From an uncultured Lachnospiraceae bacterium (GTDB taxonomy: Bacteria; Bacillota; Clostridia; Lachnospirales; Lachnospiraceae): DNA of 49,178 nucleotides. Each line of letters opens with the position of its first letter. Position 1 is the stretch's first letter. Where the stretch lies: assembly GCA_947627245.1 (NCBI GenBank), contig CANQVH010000022.1:1-49178 (forward strand), in the 5' to 3' direction. A model generated the notes under the pieces. That model worked only from the letters and a program-made list of their open reading frames with translations, searched no databases and was not told where the DNA came from. Positions 9,116-17,073 of this stretch are shown piece by piece. The position numbers were made by a program, and so were the translations under genes.

Positions 9116-9812
9116 CCGACGTTTTCCCTTTCAATGCGACGATCGCCCGATACGCAGCCTCCTGCTCCGCCGCCTTCTTCGTACTTCCCCGGCCCGTGCC
9201 CTCCACGACGCCGCCGATCTGGACCTCCACCAGAAAGACCTTCGCATGATCCGGCCCTTCCTCGCCGGTGATCACATAGTTGATCTCATCCGACCGGTGA
9301 TCCCTCTGTACGATCTCCTGCAGGATCGTCTTGCTGTCATAGAAAAGCTTCTTGTGCTCGATATCCGTCAGAACAAAGCGCTCGATAAAATTCTTCGCGT
9401 TCACAAAACCCCCGTCCAGATAGATCGCGCCGATCAGCGCCTCCATCGCATCGGAGATGATCGAATTGCGCAGCCGTCCGCCGGTGTGCTCCTCACCCTT
9501 TCCGAGAAGAAGATAACTGCCGAGGTCGATCTCCTTCGCGCAAAGCGCGAGCGTCGGTTCGCACACAATGCTTGCCCTAAGCTTGGTAAGCTCCCCCTCC
9601 GCCATCTTGGGATAGCGGTGATAGAGGAAATCGCTGCTCACCACCTCAAGCACTGCGTCGCCAAGGAACTCCAGCCGCTCATTGTCGTGTATCTGCCCCA
9701 CCCTGTGCTCGTTCGCATAGGAGCTGTGGCACATCGCCTGCCGAAGCATATCCTTGTCACAGAAAGAATATCCCGTTTTCTGTTCCAGTTCCTTTATGTC
9801 AAGACCTGTCAT
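9096..9812 (-). CDS. rnc: Ribonuclease III
   Basis: Double-strand-specific endoribonuclease that processes rRNA precursors and structured transcripts. The protein of 238 residues has the catalytic signature ERLEFLGDAVLE at about residues 45-56, a second acidic site near DAMEALIGAIYLD, and a C-terminal double-stranded RNA binding domain (about 160-230, ending in GSTKKAAEQEAA). A GTG lies three codons upstream at 9821, but GGAG is only one base from it and 8 bases from the ATG at 9812, so the ATG is chosen. It lies 59 bases from acpP and overlaps smc by 20 bases in the plsX-acpP-rnc-smc-ftsY cluster. Confidence 0.95.
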   Translation of the reverse strand: MTGLDIKELEQKTGYSFCDKDMLRQAMCHSSYANEHRVGQIHDNERLEFLGDAVLEVVSSDFLYHRYPKMAEGELTKLRASIVCEPTLALCAKEIDLGSYLLLGKGEEHTGGRLRNSIISDAMEALIGAIYLDGGFVNAKNFIERFVLTDIEHKKLFYDSKTILQEIVQRDHRSDEINYVITGEEGPDHAKVFLVEVQIGGVVEGTGRGSTKKAAEQEAAYRAIVALKGKTSDVSEEH

Positions 9813-9871
9813 TTCGCACACTCCATATAAAGAAAATGGGGCCGCCCTTTTGCAGCAGTCCCACTCTCAAA

Positions 9872-10111
9872 TTAATTGATCGCGTTCTTGATCGCTTCCG
9901 CCGCATCGCCCACAGAGACGATCTTCTCTGCTTTTTCATTTGGGATCTCGATATCGAATTCCTCCTCGATTCCCATGATAATCTGGAAAATATCAAGCGA
10001 ATCCGCGCCCAGATCATCGACAAACGTCGTCTCCGGGCTGATCTCGTCCGCGTCGACATTCAGTACCTCCGCAATGATTCCCTGCAATTTTTCAAATTCC
10101 ATAACTGTCAT
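9872..10111 (-). CDS. acpP: Acyl carrier protein
   Basis: Small acidic carrier of fatty-acyl chains in type II fatty acid synthesis. At 79 residues it has the usual length, and the motif GADSLD places the phosphopantetheine serine at residue 38. The AAGGAG site overlaps the last codons of plsX's intergenic spacer (10 bases) and is rather close to the first ATG; a second ATG three codons in (10102) would have a longer spacing, so the exact start is open. Adjacent plsX and rnc give the classic lipid-RNase III-SMC gene order. Confidence 0.95.
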   Translation of the reverse strand: MTVMEFEKLQGIIAEVLNVDADEISPETTFVDDLGADSLDIFQIIMGIEEEFDIEIPNEKAEKIVSVGDAAEAIKNAIN

Positions 10112-10121
10112 TCACTCCTTT

Positions 10122-11132
10122 TTATTCTTCTATGCTGATATGCTCTTTGATTTTTTCGTTGATCCGCTGTTCCTTAAACTGCACACACTGGCAGATGGAA
10201 TTCTCCACTTCCTTCGCCGTCGAGTTGCCGTGCGTCTTCACCACAAGCCCGCGAAGCCCGAGCAGCGGCGCGCCGCCGTACTCGCTGACATCAAACGATT
10301 TCAGGGTGCTCTTCAGCGCCGGTTTCACCAGAAGCGCCCCGATCTTCGTCTTCAGGCTTGTCATCATGCTTCCCTTAATCATGCTGATCAGAGTTCCTCC
10401 GAGGCCCTCATAGAGCTTCAGGATCACGTTTCCGGTAAACGCCTCGCAGACGACCACGTCACAGGCCCCCGAGGGGATCTCCCGCGCTTCCACATTTCCG
10501 ATAAAATTGATATCCCCGCACTCCTTCAGCAGAGGAGACGTCTCCTTCACCAAGGCGTTGCCTTTCTCTTCCTCCGCGCCGATATTGACGATCCCGACTC
10601 TCGGATTCTTGACGCCGAGCACATTCTCCATATAAACGGAACCCATCTTCGCGAACTGGACAAGGTGCGAAGGTCTTGCGTCTACATTCGCACCGCAGTC
10701 GATCAGAAGCGATACCCCTGTCTTCGTCGGGATCAGCGGCGCAAGCGCCGGACGCTCAATCCCCCGTATCCTGCCGACGATGCCCTGACCGCCGACAAGC
10801 ACGGCGCCGGAGCTTCCCGCCGAGACGAACGCGTCCGCCTCCGCGCGCTTCACCATCATCAGGCCGACGACGATCGACGAATCCTTCTTCGCGCGGATTG
10901 CCGCCACCGGAGGCTCCGCGGTCTCAATCACCTCGCTCGTGTGTACCACCTCGATCCGGTCAGACGGATACGTGTACTTCTTCAGCTCACGCTCCACAAC
11001 CTCCCGAATGCCGGTCAGGATCACATGAATGTTCTCGTGATGAGTTACCGCCTGTACCGCGCCCTTTACTATCTCCTCTGGGGCGTTGTCCCCGCCCATC
11101 GCGTCGACAACTACCCGAACCGTCTCGCTCAT
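10122..11132 (-). CDS. plsX: Phosphate acyltransferase PlsX
   Basis: Makes acyl-phosphate from acyl-ACP, the donor for glycerol-3-phosphate acylation by PlsY. At 336 residues it has full family length and begins with the characteristic VVVDAMGGDNAP strand and loop (about 7-18); a later GGAPLLGLRG segment and the conserved DVVVCEAFTGNV stretch are also typical. GGGAGG lies 7 bases before the ATG. It is the first gene of the plsX-acpP-rnc-smc-ftsY group, with a candidate promoter between it and rpmF. Confidence 0.96.
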   Translation of the reverse strand: MSETVRVVVDAMGGDNAPEEIVKGAVQAVTHHENIHVILTGIREVVERELKKYTYPSDRIEVVHTSEVIETAEPPVAAIRAKKDSSIVVGLMMVKRAEADAFVSAGSSGAVLVGGQGIVGRIRGIERPALAPLIPTKTGVSLLIDCGANVDARPSHLVQFAKMGSVYMENVLGVKNPRVGIVNIGAEEEKGNALVKETSPLLKECGDINFIGNVEAREIPSGACDVVVCEAFTGNVILKLYEGLGGTLISMIKGSMMTSLKTKIGALLVKPALKSTLKSFDVSEYGGAPLLGLRGLVVKTHGNSTAKEVENSICQCVQFKEQRINEKIKEHISIEE

Positions 11133-11172
11133 ATATGTCCTCCCGTGAGGTACATCTTATACCTTGATTCCT

Positions 11173-11201
11173 AATATACCAGCCATCATCCTAAAAATCA
11201 A
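11173..11201 (-). promoter_or_regulatory. Candidate sigma-A promoter for plsX
   Basis: Minus-strand TTGATT, 17-base spacer, TATATT, about 40 bases before the plsX ATG and just after the rpmF terminator. No FapR-type operator was recognised. Confidence 0.5.
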
Positions 11202-11204
11202 CAG

Positions 11205-11234
11205 AAAAGTAGGCATCTTGAAAAAGATGCCTAC
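11205..11234 (-). terminator. Intrinsic terminator after rpmF
   Basis: Perfect 11-bp inverted repeat (GTAGGCATCTT/AAGATGCCTAC, 4-base loop) followed on the minus strand by TTTTCTG. It separates rpmF from plsX, so the two are not a simple operon despite their conserved adjacency. Confidence 0.85.
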
Positions 11235-11245
11235 TCACATTGCAT

Positions 11246-11431
11246 TTAGTTATCCATTGCAATAATCTCTTTTTTGTTGTATGTTCCGCAGGCCTTACAA
11301 ACTCTGTGCGGAAGCATCAGCTCGCCGCATTTGCTGCACTTCACAAGCGCCGGAACAGACATTTTCCAGTTTGCTCTTCTCTTGTCGCGTCTCGACTTGG
11401 AAGATTTGTTTTTCGGACAGATCGCACCCAT
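11246..11431 (-). CDS. rpmF: Large ribosomal subunit protein bL32
   Basis: Ribosomal protein of 61 residues with basic N-terminus (KSSKSRRDKRRAN) and a zinc ribbon formed by Cys32, Cys35, Cys45 and Cys48, so this is the zinc-binding C+ form. It follows the DUF177 gene by 3 bases and is ended by a strong hairpin. A GGAGGTGT Shine-Dalgarno region lies directly upstream of the ATG. Confidence 0.96.
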   Translation of the reverse strand: MGAICPKNKSSKSRRDKRRANWKMSVPALVKCSKCGELMLPHRVCKACGTYNKKEIIAMDN

Positions 11432-11434
11432 CGG

Positions 11435-11926
11435 TCACACCTCCTTAAATTTGCTGAAAATATCAAGGACTTTTGCCATTCTTGGATCCAAATCCGTGGA
11501 TTCACAATCACAGGAACCCTCGTTCAGATTTTGTCCGCAAACGCTGCACAATCCTCGACAGTCTTCCCGGCAGAGTGTTCTCTCCGGCCAGACCAGCAAC
11601 GCTTCGTCATGGACAAGCTGATCCACATTCAGGTAATATCCATCAATATAATCACTGTTTTCCAGCTCAGTCTCCGTGTCAAATCGGATCTCAAGACCGA
11701 CAGCCACCGGCTCTAAGCATCGCGCGCAGGGAATCATCACCTCGAGCTTTGTCTCTCCTCTCAGAAGAAGCTTCCTCTCCCCGGTATTTGTCACCGCGAT
11801 CATAAGCGGCTCCTTCCGGGCGATCTCAAACTCGCCGAAGCGATAAGACAGACTCTCCAGCCCAAGATCAACCTTGTACTGAACTTCTTTTCCTTCGTCT
11901 GTGAGCACTTCCGTCAGATCCAACAA
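11435..11926 (-). CDS. DUF177 (YceD) family protein, 23S rRNA accumulation factor
   Basis: YceD/DUF177 proteins support 23S rRNA accumulation and are commonly encoded next to rpmF; the biochemical role is not settled. The protein has 163 residues. Cys67 and Cys70 form one CxxC, and the C-terminal motif C-x3-C-x-GLCSVCGQN (Cys119, 123, 127, 130) is the family hallmark and probably binds metal. Translation appears to start at TTG (11926), since AGGAGG stands 8 bases upstream and no ATG is available. A perfect consensus promoter lies just upstream. Confidence 0.9.
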   Translation of the reverse strand: MLDLTEVLTDEGKEVQYKVDLGLESLSYRFGEFEIARKEPLMIAVTNTGERKLLLRGETKLEVMIPCARCLEPVAVGLEIRFDTETELENSDYIDGYYLNVDQLVHDEALLVWPERTLCREDCRGLCSVCGQNLNEGSCDCESTDLDPRMAKVLDIFSKFKEV

Positions 11927-11954
11927 GGCGCACTCCTCCTAACGCACGAAGTCA

Positions 11955-11983
11955 ATTATACCTGTCAGGCAATCTTTTGTCAA
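11955..11983 (-). promoter_or_regulatory. Perfect sigma-A promoter for DUF177-rpmF
   Basis: Minus-strand TTGACA, exactly 17 bases, TATAAT: all 12 consensus positions match. The predicted start is about 11948, some 22 bases before the TTG start codon, fitting a highly expressed ribosomal protein transcript. Confidence 0.85.
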
Positions 11984-12046
11984 CAGATTTTTATTCTTTC
12001 TGCGTGGCTTTCTTGTTTTCTTTGTCTGTGGTATGTTTCGTGTTTC

Positions 12047-13237
12047 TCAGATCAGCGCAACCGTCTCGCGGCAGATCGCCAGCTCTTCGTTTGTCGGGAT
12101 CACTGCTACCTTCACCTTCGAATCCGGTGTGGAGATCACGCAGTCATCGCCTCTTTTGCCGTTTGCCTCCTCGTCCAGCGTAATGCCGAGATAGCCGAGA
12201 TAGCCGACCACCTTCTTGCGAACGATCGGAGCGTTCTCTCCGATACCGGCGGTAAATGCGATCGCGTCCACGCCGTTCATCGCTGCGACATACGAGCCGA
12301 TGTACTTCGCTACGCGGTAACTGAATACGTCGATCGCGTTCTCAGCCAGCTTGTTGCCGGAATTCATGCCCTCCTCAAGATCACGGAAATCGCTGGAAAG
12401 GCCGCCGGAGATGCCGAACACGCCGGACTTCTTGTTCAGGACGTTCATCACGCCCGCAATGTCAAGGTTCTCCTTCTTCGCAAGGAACTCCATGATCGCC
12501 GGATCGATGTCGCCGGAACGGGTCCCCATCACAAGGCCCTCGAGGGGGGTAAGTCCCATCGAGGTGTCCACGCACTTGCCGTTTACGACCGCGGAAATAG
12601 ACGCGCCGTTGCCCAGATGCGCAACGATCACCTTGCTGTTGTCCTTATCAAGTCCAAGGAACTCAACCATATGCTTCGATACAAAGCTGTGGCTGGTGCC
12701 GTGGAAGCCGTAGCGTCTCACCTTATATTTCTCATAATATTCATACGGCAGTCCATACAGATACGCCTTCTCCGGCATCGTCTGATGGAAAGCCGTGTCA
12801 AACACCGCCACCATCGGCACGCCCGGCATCAGCTCCGCGCAGGCATGGATGCCGATCAGGTTTGCCGGATTGTGAAGCGGAGCAAGATCGTTGCACTCCT
12901 CAATCGCCGCGATCACCTCATCATTGATGACGACGGAGCTCGCAAACTTCTCTCCGCCGTGGACGACTCTGTGTCCTACCGCATTGACGTCGGCCAGACT
13001 CTTGATCGCTCCGGTCTTCTCATTCACGAGGGCATCCAGCACCATCTGGATCGCTTCCTTGTGCGTCGGCATCGGGGCATCGGTCACTTCCTTGTCCCCG
13101 CCTGCCTTCTGATAGGTGAGTCTTCCGTCGATCCCGATGCGCTCACAAAGACCCTTTGCCAGCACCTCCTCGGAATCCGAATTGATCAACTGATACTTCA
13201 GAGAAGAACTGCCGCAGTTAATTACCAATACATTCAT
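12047..13237 (-). CDS. ackA: Acetate kinase
   Basis: Interconverts acetyl phosphate plus ADP with acetate plus ATP, the main ATP-yielding step of acetate-forming fermentation. The 396-residue protein starts with the ASKHA phosphate loop NCGSSSLKYQL, then has HRVVHGGE, the FDTAFHQTMP region and the RYGFHGTSH motif containing catalytic residues, and the C-terminal TAGIGENA adenosine motif. It lies 26 bases after pta, so pta-ackA form an operon. Between its stop and the DUF177 promoter there is about 60 bases without an obvious terminator. Confidence 0.97.
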   Translation of the reverse strand: MNVLVINCGSSSLKYQLINSDSEEVLAKGLCERIGIDGRLTYQKAGGDKEVTDAPMPTHKEAIQMVLDALVNEKTGAIKSLADVNAVGHRVVHGGEKFASSVVINDEVIAAIEECNDLAPLHNPANLIGIHACAELMPGVPMVAVFDTAFHQTMPEKAYLYGLPYEYYEKYKVRRYGFHGTSHSFVSKHMVEFLGLDKDNSKVIVAHLGNGASISAVVNGKCVDTSMGLTPLEGLVMGTRSGDIDPAIMEFLAKKENLDIAGVMNVLNKKSGVFGISGGLSSDFRDLEEGMNSGNKLAENAIDVFSYRVAKYIGSYVAAMNGVDAIAFTAGIGENAPIVRKKVVGYLGYLGITLDEEANGKRGDDCVISTPDSKVKVAVIPTNEELAICRETVALI

Positions 13238-13263
13238 TTCTATCGTCCTCCGTTTTCTCGTTC

Positions 13264-14265
13264 TTATTTGTCAGCCGCTTGGCACTGAACCGCCGTGATC
13301 GCCACAACGCCTACGATATCGTCTGCGGAGCAGCCTCTGGAAAGGTCGTTGACCGGAGCCGCGATACCCTGCGTAACCGGGCCGTATGCCTCGGCCTTGC
13401 CAAGTCTCTGCACGAGCTTGTAGCCGATGTTGCCTGCATCGAGGTTCGGGAAGATCAGGACGTTCGCCTTGCCTGCAACTTCGCTGTTCGGAGCCTTGGA
13501 TGCGCCTACGCTCGGAACGATCGCCGCGTCAAGCTGCATCTCGCCGTCCAGCTTGAGGTCCGGGTACTGCTCCTTCGCGATCTTCGTAGCCTCCACGACC
13601 TTGTCTACTAGCGCGTGCTTCGCGCTGCCCATCGTGGAGTGAGAAAGCATCGCAACCTTCGGCTCCTCGCCGACCAGAAGCTTGAAGGACTCTGCGGAGG
13701 AAGCCGCGATCGCCGCGAGCTCTTCCGGATTCGGATCCTGCACCAGACCGCAATCCGCAAACACGAACGCGCCGTTCGCGCCGTACTCGCAGTCCGGAAC
13801 GATCATCAGGAAGAACGCGGATACGAGCTTCGTGCCCGGCTTCGTCTTCAGGATCTGCAGACACGGGCGAAGCGTATCCGCCGTGGAGTGGCAGGCGCCG
13901 GACACCATGCCGTCTGCGTCGCCCATCTTCACCATCATAACGCCGTAATACAGATACTGGTTCAAAAGGATCTCCTTCGCCTGCTCCGGAGTCATACCCT
14001 TCTTGGAGCGGAGCTCGACCAGCTTGTCGATGTAGGCCTGCGTCTTCGGATTGGTCGCCGGGTCTACGACAACAGCGCCGGAGATATCCAGTCCCTCGCT
14101 GCCCTTCTTCACCGCTTCCTCGCTGCCGACCAGAATGATGTTCGCAATGTCCTCTGCGAGAATCTTCGCAGCGGCCTCATAGGTCCTGCGGTCCTCTGTC
14201 TCCGGAAGTACGATCGTTTTTTTGTTTGCTTTTGCCTTTGCTTTGAGAATGTCAATAAATGCCAT
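13264..14265 (-). CDS. pta: Phosphate acetyltransferase
   Basis: Converts acetyl-CoA and phosphate to acetyl phosphate, the partner step of AckA. The protein of 333 residues is the short, single-domain type without the regulatory N-terminal DRTGG/P-loop region of enterobacterial Pta. Recognisable stretches are VLPETEDRRTYEAA at the N-terminus, MVSGACHSTADTLRP in the middle, and the C-terminal GPVTQGIAAPVNDLSRGC motif. AGGAGT precedes the ATG. It is divergent from tmcAL and has its own promoter at 14306-14334. Confidence 0.96.
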   Translation of the reverse strand: MAFIDILKAKAKANKKTIVLPETEDRRTYEAAAKILAEDIANIILVGSEEAVKKGSEGLDISGAVVVDPATNPKTQAYIDKLVELRSKKGMTPEQAKEILLNQYLYYGVMMVKMGDADGMVSGACHSTADTLRPCLQILKTKPGTKLVSAFFLMIVPDCEYGANGAFVFADCGLVQDPNPEELAAIAASSAESFKLLVGEEPKVAMLSHSTMGSAKHALVDKVVEATKIAKEQYPDLKLDGEMQLDAAIVPSVGASKAPNSEVAGKANVLIFPNLDAGNIGYKLVQRLGKAEAYGPVTQGIAAPVNDLSRGCSADDIVGVVAITAVQCQAADK

Positions 14266-14305
14266 GATTCATGGACTCCTTTCCCTGTGTATTTACATTT
14301 CTTTG

Positions 14306-14334
14306 ATTATACCCCATATTTTTACAGCGGACAA
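14306..14334 (-). promoter_or_regulatory. Candidate sigma-A promoter for pta-ackA
   Basis: Minus-strand TTGTCC, 17 bases, TATAAT, giving a leader of about 35 bases before the pta ATG. The rest of the 204-base divergent spacer probably also holds the tmcAL promoter (a TAAAAT box near 14370), but that one is weak. Confidence 0.6.
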
Positions 14335-14469
14335 GCTAAAATTTCGTTGCGGATTGCTTTTTTGTCTGATAAAATAGGGAAAATTCTTATTGTACAAAAA
14401 TCAGAACATATTTGTGTGTGCCGAAAGCGTGTCAAAAACGCAAAAAAAGCTACACACAGCGGAGGAAAA

Positions 14470-15705
14470 ATGCGCACAGTCGGAGTCATTGCGGAGTATG
14501 ATCCGTTTCACACAGGTCACGCATATCACATCCAAAAAGCAAAGGAAATATCCGGGGCCGATTACGCGGTCGTCATCATGAGCCCGGACTTTGTCCAGCG
14601 CGGTGAGCCCGCTGTATTTGATAAGTATACGCGCGCGCATATGGCACTTCAGAACGGGGCGGATCTGGTGCTGGAGCTTCCGGTCTGCTATGCCACCGGG
14701 AGCGCAGAGTATTTTGCCCTCGGCGCGGTGACGCTGCTTGAACGGCTCGGCGTCGCGGACGTTCTGTGTTTCGGCGCAGAAAATGCAGACGTCGGGCTTT
14801 TTTCGCGCATCGCCGGAATTCTTGTCAAGGAGCCGGAAGAATATACGGCCTTTCTGCGTCGGTCTCTGCGGCAGGGAGATTCTTTTCCGCTTGCCCGCGC
14901 GAAGGCGCTCGCCCATTTCACGGAAGCGAAGAACGCTCCCGCGCTCTCCGATTTTCTTTCCTCACCCAACAATATTCTCGGCATAGAGTACTGCAAGATT
15001 CTGCAAAAGACAGGAAGCGGCATCCGGCCGATCCCGATTCGCAGGGAAAGCGCCCCTTATCATAGTACCGTCCCGCACGGCGCCTACTGCTCCGCCTCTG
15101 CGATTCGCAAAAAGATCGCCGAAGCGGCCGTCACGGATGCCGTTGTGCGCTACATTCCGGCGAATTGCCGCGACCTATTCTCTGACGCGTGCAAACACAC
15201 CGTAACATCAGAAGAGCTCCTGCCGTTTCTCACGCAGAAGCTCCTCGCTTATGATCGTTTTGATCCGTTTTTTGATATTTCTCCCGAGCTGTCGGACCGC
15301 ATCCGGGCGCAGCGCTATGCATGCATCGGGAAATCATACCGGCAGATCGTCGCCGTTCTGAAAAGCCGTCAGATCACGGAAGCCCGTATCCGGCGCGCGT
15401 TGCTTCATCTGATCCTCGACATCCGTCTTGAGGATGTCATGAGCTTTACCGATCACGGCACGGCCGCCTACCTGAAGGTCCTCGGTCTGCGCCGGGACGC
15501 TTCTCCCCTGCTTCACAGGATCAAGGAAGTCTGCGCACTGCCGTTTCTCACAAAGCCGGCTGCCGGCGCTAATCTGAAGGACGATACCGCGGCGCGCATG
15601 TGGCGTCAGGATCTCTTCGCCTCGCATCTGTATCGGAGCATCCGGTGCCGGCGCTTTGACGAAGCATTCCGGACGGAATATGAGATCAGTCCGATCGTAA
15701 TCTAA
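14470..15705 (+). CDS. tmcAL: tRNA(Met) cytidine acetate ligase TmcAL (YlbM family)
   Basis: In Bacillus subtilis TmcAL makes N4-acetylcytidine at the wobble base of elongator tRNA-Met from acetate and ATP. The protein of 411 residues starts with a nucleotidylyltransferase-like strand, VGVIAEYDPFHTGH (4-17), carrying the HxGH-type ATP motif, and continues with the family's MSPDFVQRGEPA stretch (about 38-49). The ATG at 14470 is chosen because GGAGG lies 5 bases upstream and the conserved strand starts there; the frame is open for 285 codons further upstream only as antisense of pta. The enzyme uses acetate, so its position divergent from pta-ackA may be more than chance. Confidence 0.9.
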   Translation: MRTVGVIAEYDPFHTGHAYHIQKAKEISGADYAVVIMSPDFVQRGEPAVFDKYTRAHMALQNGADLVLELPVCYATGSAEYFALGAVTLLERLGVADVLCFGAENADVGLFSRIAGILVKEPEEYTAFLRRSLRQGDSFPLARAKALAHFTEAKNAPALSDFLSSPNNILGIEYCKILQKTGSGIRPIPIRRESAPYHSTVPHGAYCSASAIRKKIAEAAVTDAVVRYIPANCRDLFSDACKHTVTSEELLPFLTQKLLAYDRFDPFFDISPELSDRIRAQRYACIGKSYRQIVAVLKSRQITEARIRRALLHLILDIRLEDVMSFTDHGTAAYLKVLGLRRDASPLLHRIKEVCALPFLTKPAAGANLKDDTAARMWRQDLFASHLYRSIRCRRFDEAFRTEYEISPIVI

Positions 15706-15706
15706 A

Positions 15707-15730
15707 GAAGCGGTGCATGCGCACCGCTTC
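15707..15730. terminator. Bidirectional hairpin between convergent genes
   Basis: A perfect 10-bp stem (GAAGCGGTGC/GCACCGCTTC, ATGC loop) starts one base after the tmcAL stop. Both strands have only short T runs after it (TACTTT on plus, TTTAG on minus), so it may act as a shared terminator of modest strength. Confidence 0.65.
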
Positions 15731-15765
15731 CGTACTTTACAGCTTATCTTTGTTTTGTCAGGCAA

Positions 15766-16845
15766 TCAGAATTTCACCATCTGGCCCGTCGCGGCGTCAT
15801 AGTACATATCGTCGTTCACGTCACCCTGATACTCGTCGCCGGAATCATCGACTTCGTCATCCGCCGGAGCCGTCGTCTGGGCCTGCGTTTGCGCCTGTGT
15901 CTGGGCTTCGGTCTGGGCCTGTGTCTGAGCTTGAGTCTGTGCCTGCGTCTGGGCTTGAGTCTGCGCCTGTGTCTGAGCTTGAGTCTGTGCCTGCGTCTGA
16001 GCTTGGGTCTGTGCCTGCGTCTGCGGCTGAGTCCATGTGCTCTGAGTCGTGGAGCTCGACGTCGACTGCGTATAAGAAGGCGTGTACGTCTCCTCCGGCA
16101 GAGGCTCCTCATAATACTCCTCCTCTGCGGCCGCCTCGGCCTCAAGTCTCGCCTGCTCCTCCTCTAACGTCTCAGCCTCCGGATAGTATGTATCATATCC
16201 TGCAAAATACGCATTTACATAACCGTAGACATCGTCGCCCAGAGAAACCATGATCCAGTCGTCCTTGTACTCGATCGCATCCAGCTCCTCTTCCTTGTAT
16301 GCCACTCCGATCACCTCAGAGCTGTCGTCCGGAAGCGCGCGGATATTCAGTTCGTCCGCGTAGATCGTAGCCACGTGATGACCGACCTCTTCCGCAATCT
16401 TCTCCGCTTCCTCACCGGTCGCAAAATATTCGGTCTTCACGAAGCCTACCGCATTGCCGGACTCGATCTCGAACCACTCTCCATCCTGACTCAGCACGGT
16501 CGCCATGCAGTTGTTGTAGATCTTTCCGACTACTTCACTGTCCATGCCCGGGCCCTTGCGGATATTGATGTGATCCTCGCACTGGGCAAAGATCATCTGT
16601 CCCTTCATGCTCAGATCGACGGACGTATCCGTCTCGGTCTGCGCCTTTTTCTTTTTTTTCTTCTTTTTCTTCTTCGCCGCTTCCGTCTCCGTCTGCGCCT
16701 GTGTCTCGCTCTCGGTCTGCTTTTCCGTGCCGTTGTCAAGGATCGTGACGTTCTCCTCCGCGCTGATCGGACATACTGCCTGTCCTGCCGTCAGGAGGCC
16801 CGCCGTCAGAAGGCACGCCATAAGCTTTATCATTCTTCGTTTCAT
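15766..16845 (-). CDS. Secreted SH3-domain protein with polylysine run and Gln-Thr-rich repeats
   Basis: Protein of 359 residues with signal peptide (1-29). After an acidic Thr-rich stretch there is a run of 10 lysines (about 58-67). Two bacterial SH3 domains follow: about 82-142 (with HINIRKGPG) and 155-216 (with ELNIRALPDDSSEVIG). Such domains bind cell wall peptides. A Glu/Ala-rich helix (about 224-250), a Ser/Thr linker and a long QTQA repeat (about 274-325) complete it. GGAGGTGA precedes the ATG. The gene has a promoter and a three-hairpin leader and stands alone between hairpins. The role is probably in the cell envelope; no catalytic domain is seen. Confidence 0.88.
   Translation of the reverse strand: MKRRMIKLMACLLTAGLLTAGQAVCPISAEENVTILDNGTEKQTESETQAQTETEAAKKKKKKKKKKAQTETDTSVDLSMKGQMIFAQCEDHINIRKGPGMDSEVVGKIYNNCMATVLSQDGEWFEIESGNAVGFVKTEYFATGEEAEKIAEEVGHHVATIYADELNIRALPDDSSEVIGVAYKEEELDAIEYKDDWIMVSLGDDVYGYVNAYFAGYDTYYPEAETLEEEQARLEAEAAAEEEYYEEPLPEETYTPSYTQSTSSSTTQSTWTQPQTQAQTQAQTQAQTQAQTQAQTQAQTQAQTQAQTQAQTEAQTQAQTQAQTTAPADDEVDDSGDEYQGDVNDDMYYDAATGQMVKF
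15880..16030 (-). repeat. Tandem 12/24-bp coding repeat (Gln-Thr-Gln-Ala units)
   Basis: Inside the SH3 protein gene, the DNA repeats a 12-base unit encoding Q-T-Q-A about a dozen times, often as 24-base double units with alternating synonymous codons. Such an in-frame repeat is prone to length variation between strains. Confidence 0.85.
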
Positions 16846-16849
16846 TTAC

Positions 16850-16957
16850 GTTCACCTCCGTAATTGCCTGCCCTCGCGGGCAGCTTCCACTCTCCGGGCA
16901 GTCAGACGTCCCGGAGCAATTCCAGCGATTCGGCCGAGTCTCTCTCGGCGAATCCTA
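16850..16957 (-). promoter_or_regulatory. Three-hairpin 5' leader of the SH3 protein gene
   Basis: From the predicted start at about 16957 to the ATG the RNA can form: GATTCG/CGAATC enclosing CCGAG/CTCGG; TCCGGG/CCCGGA; and CTGCCC/GGGCAG closed by a GCGA tetraloop just before GGAGGTGA. About two thirds of the leader is paired. No riboswitch family was recognised. The last hairpin is close enough to the ribosome site to affect initiation. Confidence 0.5.
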
Positions 16958-16962
16958 ACGGA

Positions 16963-16991
16963 AGCATATCAAATTCAAGATAATTTGTCAA
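16963..16991 (-). promoter_or_regulatory. Sigma-A promoter for the SH3 protein gene
   Basis: Minus-strand TTGACA, 17 bases, TATGCT. It places the transcript start about 110 bases before the ATG. Confidence 0.65.
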
Positions 16992-17073
16992 TTATATAAC
17001 AGAAATTTTAATTTTTTTATAAATTTTGTGATGTTTCATGTAAGAAAAAAGGGCTCTGAAAAACCTCTGAAAA

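Noticed and set aside
9813..9821. GTG start for rnc
   Set aside because: The ribosome site is one base from the GTG but 8 bases from the ATG at 9812.
15880..16030. CRISPR-like array
   Set aside because: The repeats are contiguous 12/24-base coding units with no spacers, inside an intact reading frame.
16850..16957. Cyclic-di-AMP or cyclic-di-GMP riboswitch before the SH3 gene
   Set aside because: The conserved sequence blocks of those classes are not present; only generic hairpins are seen.
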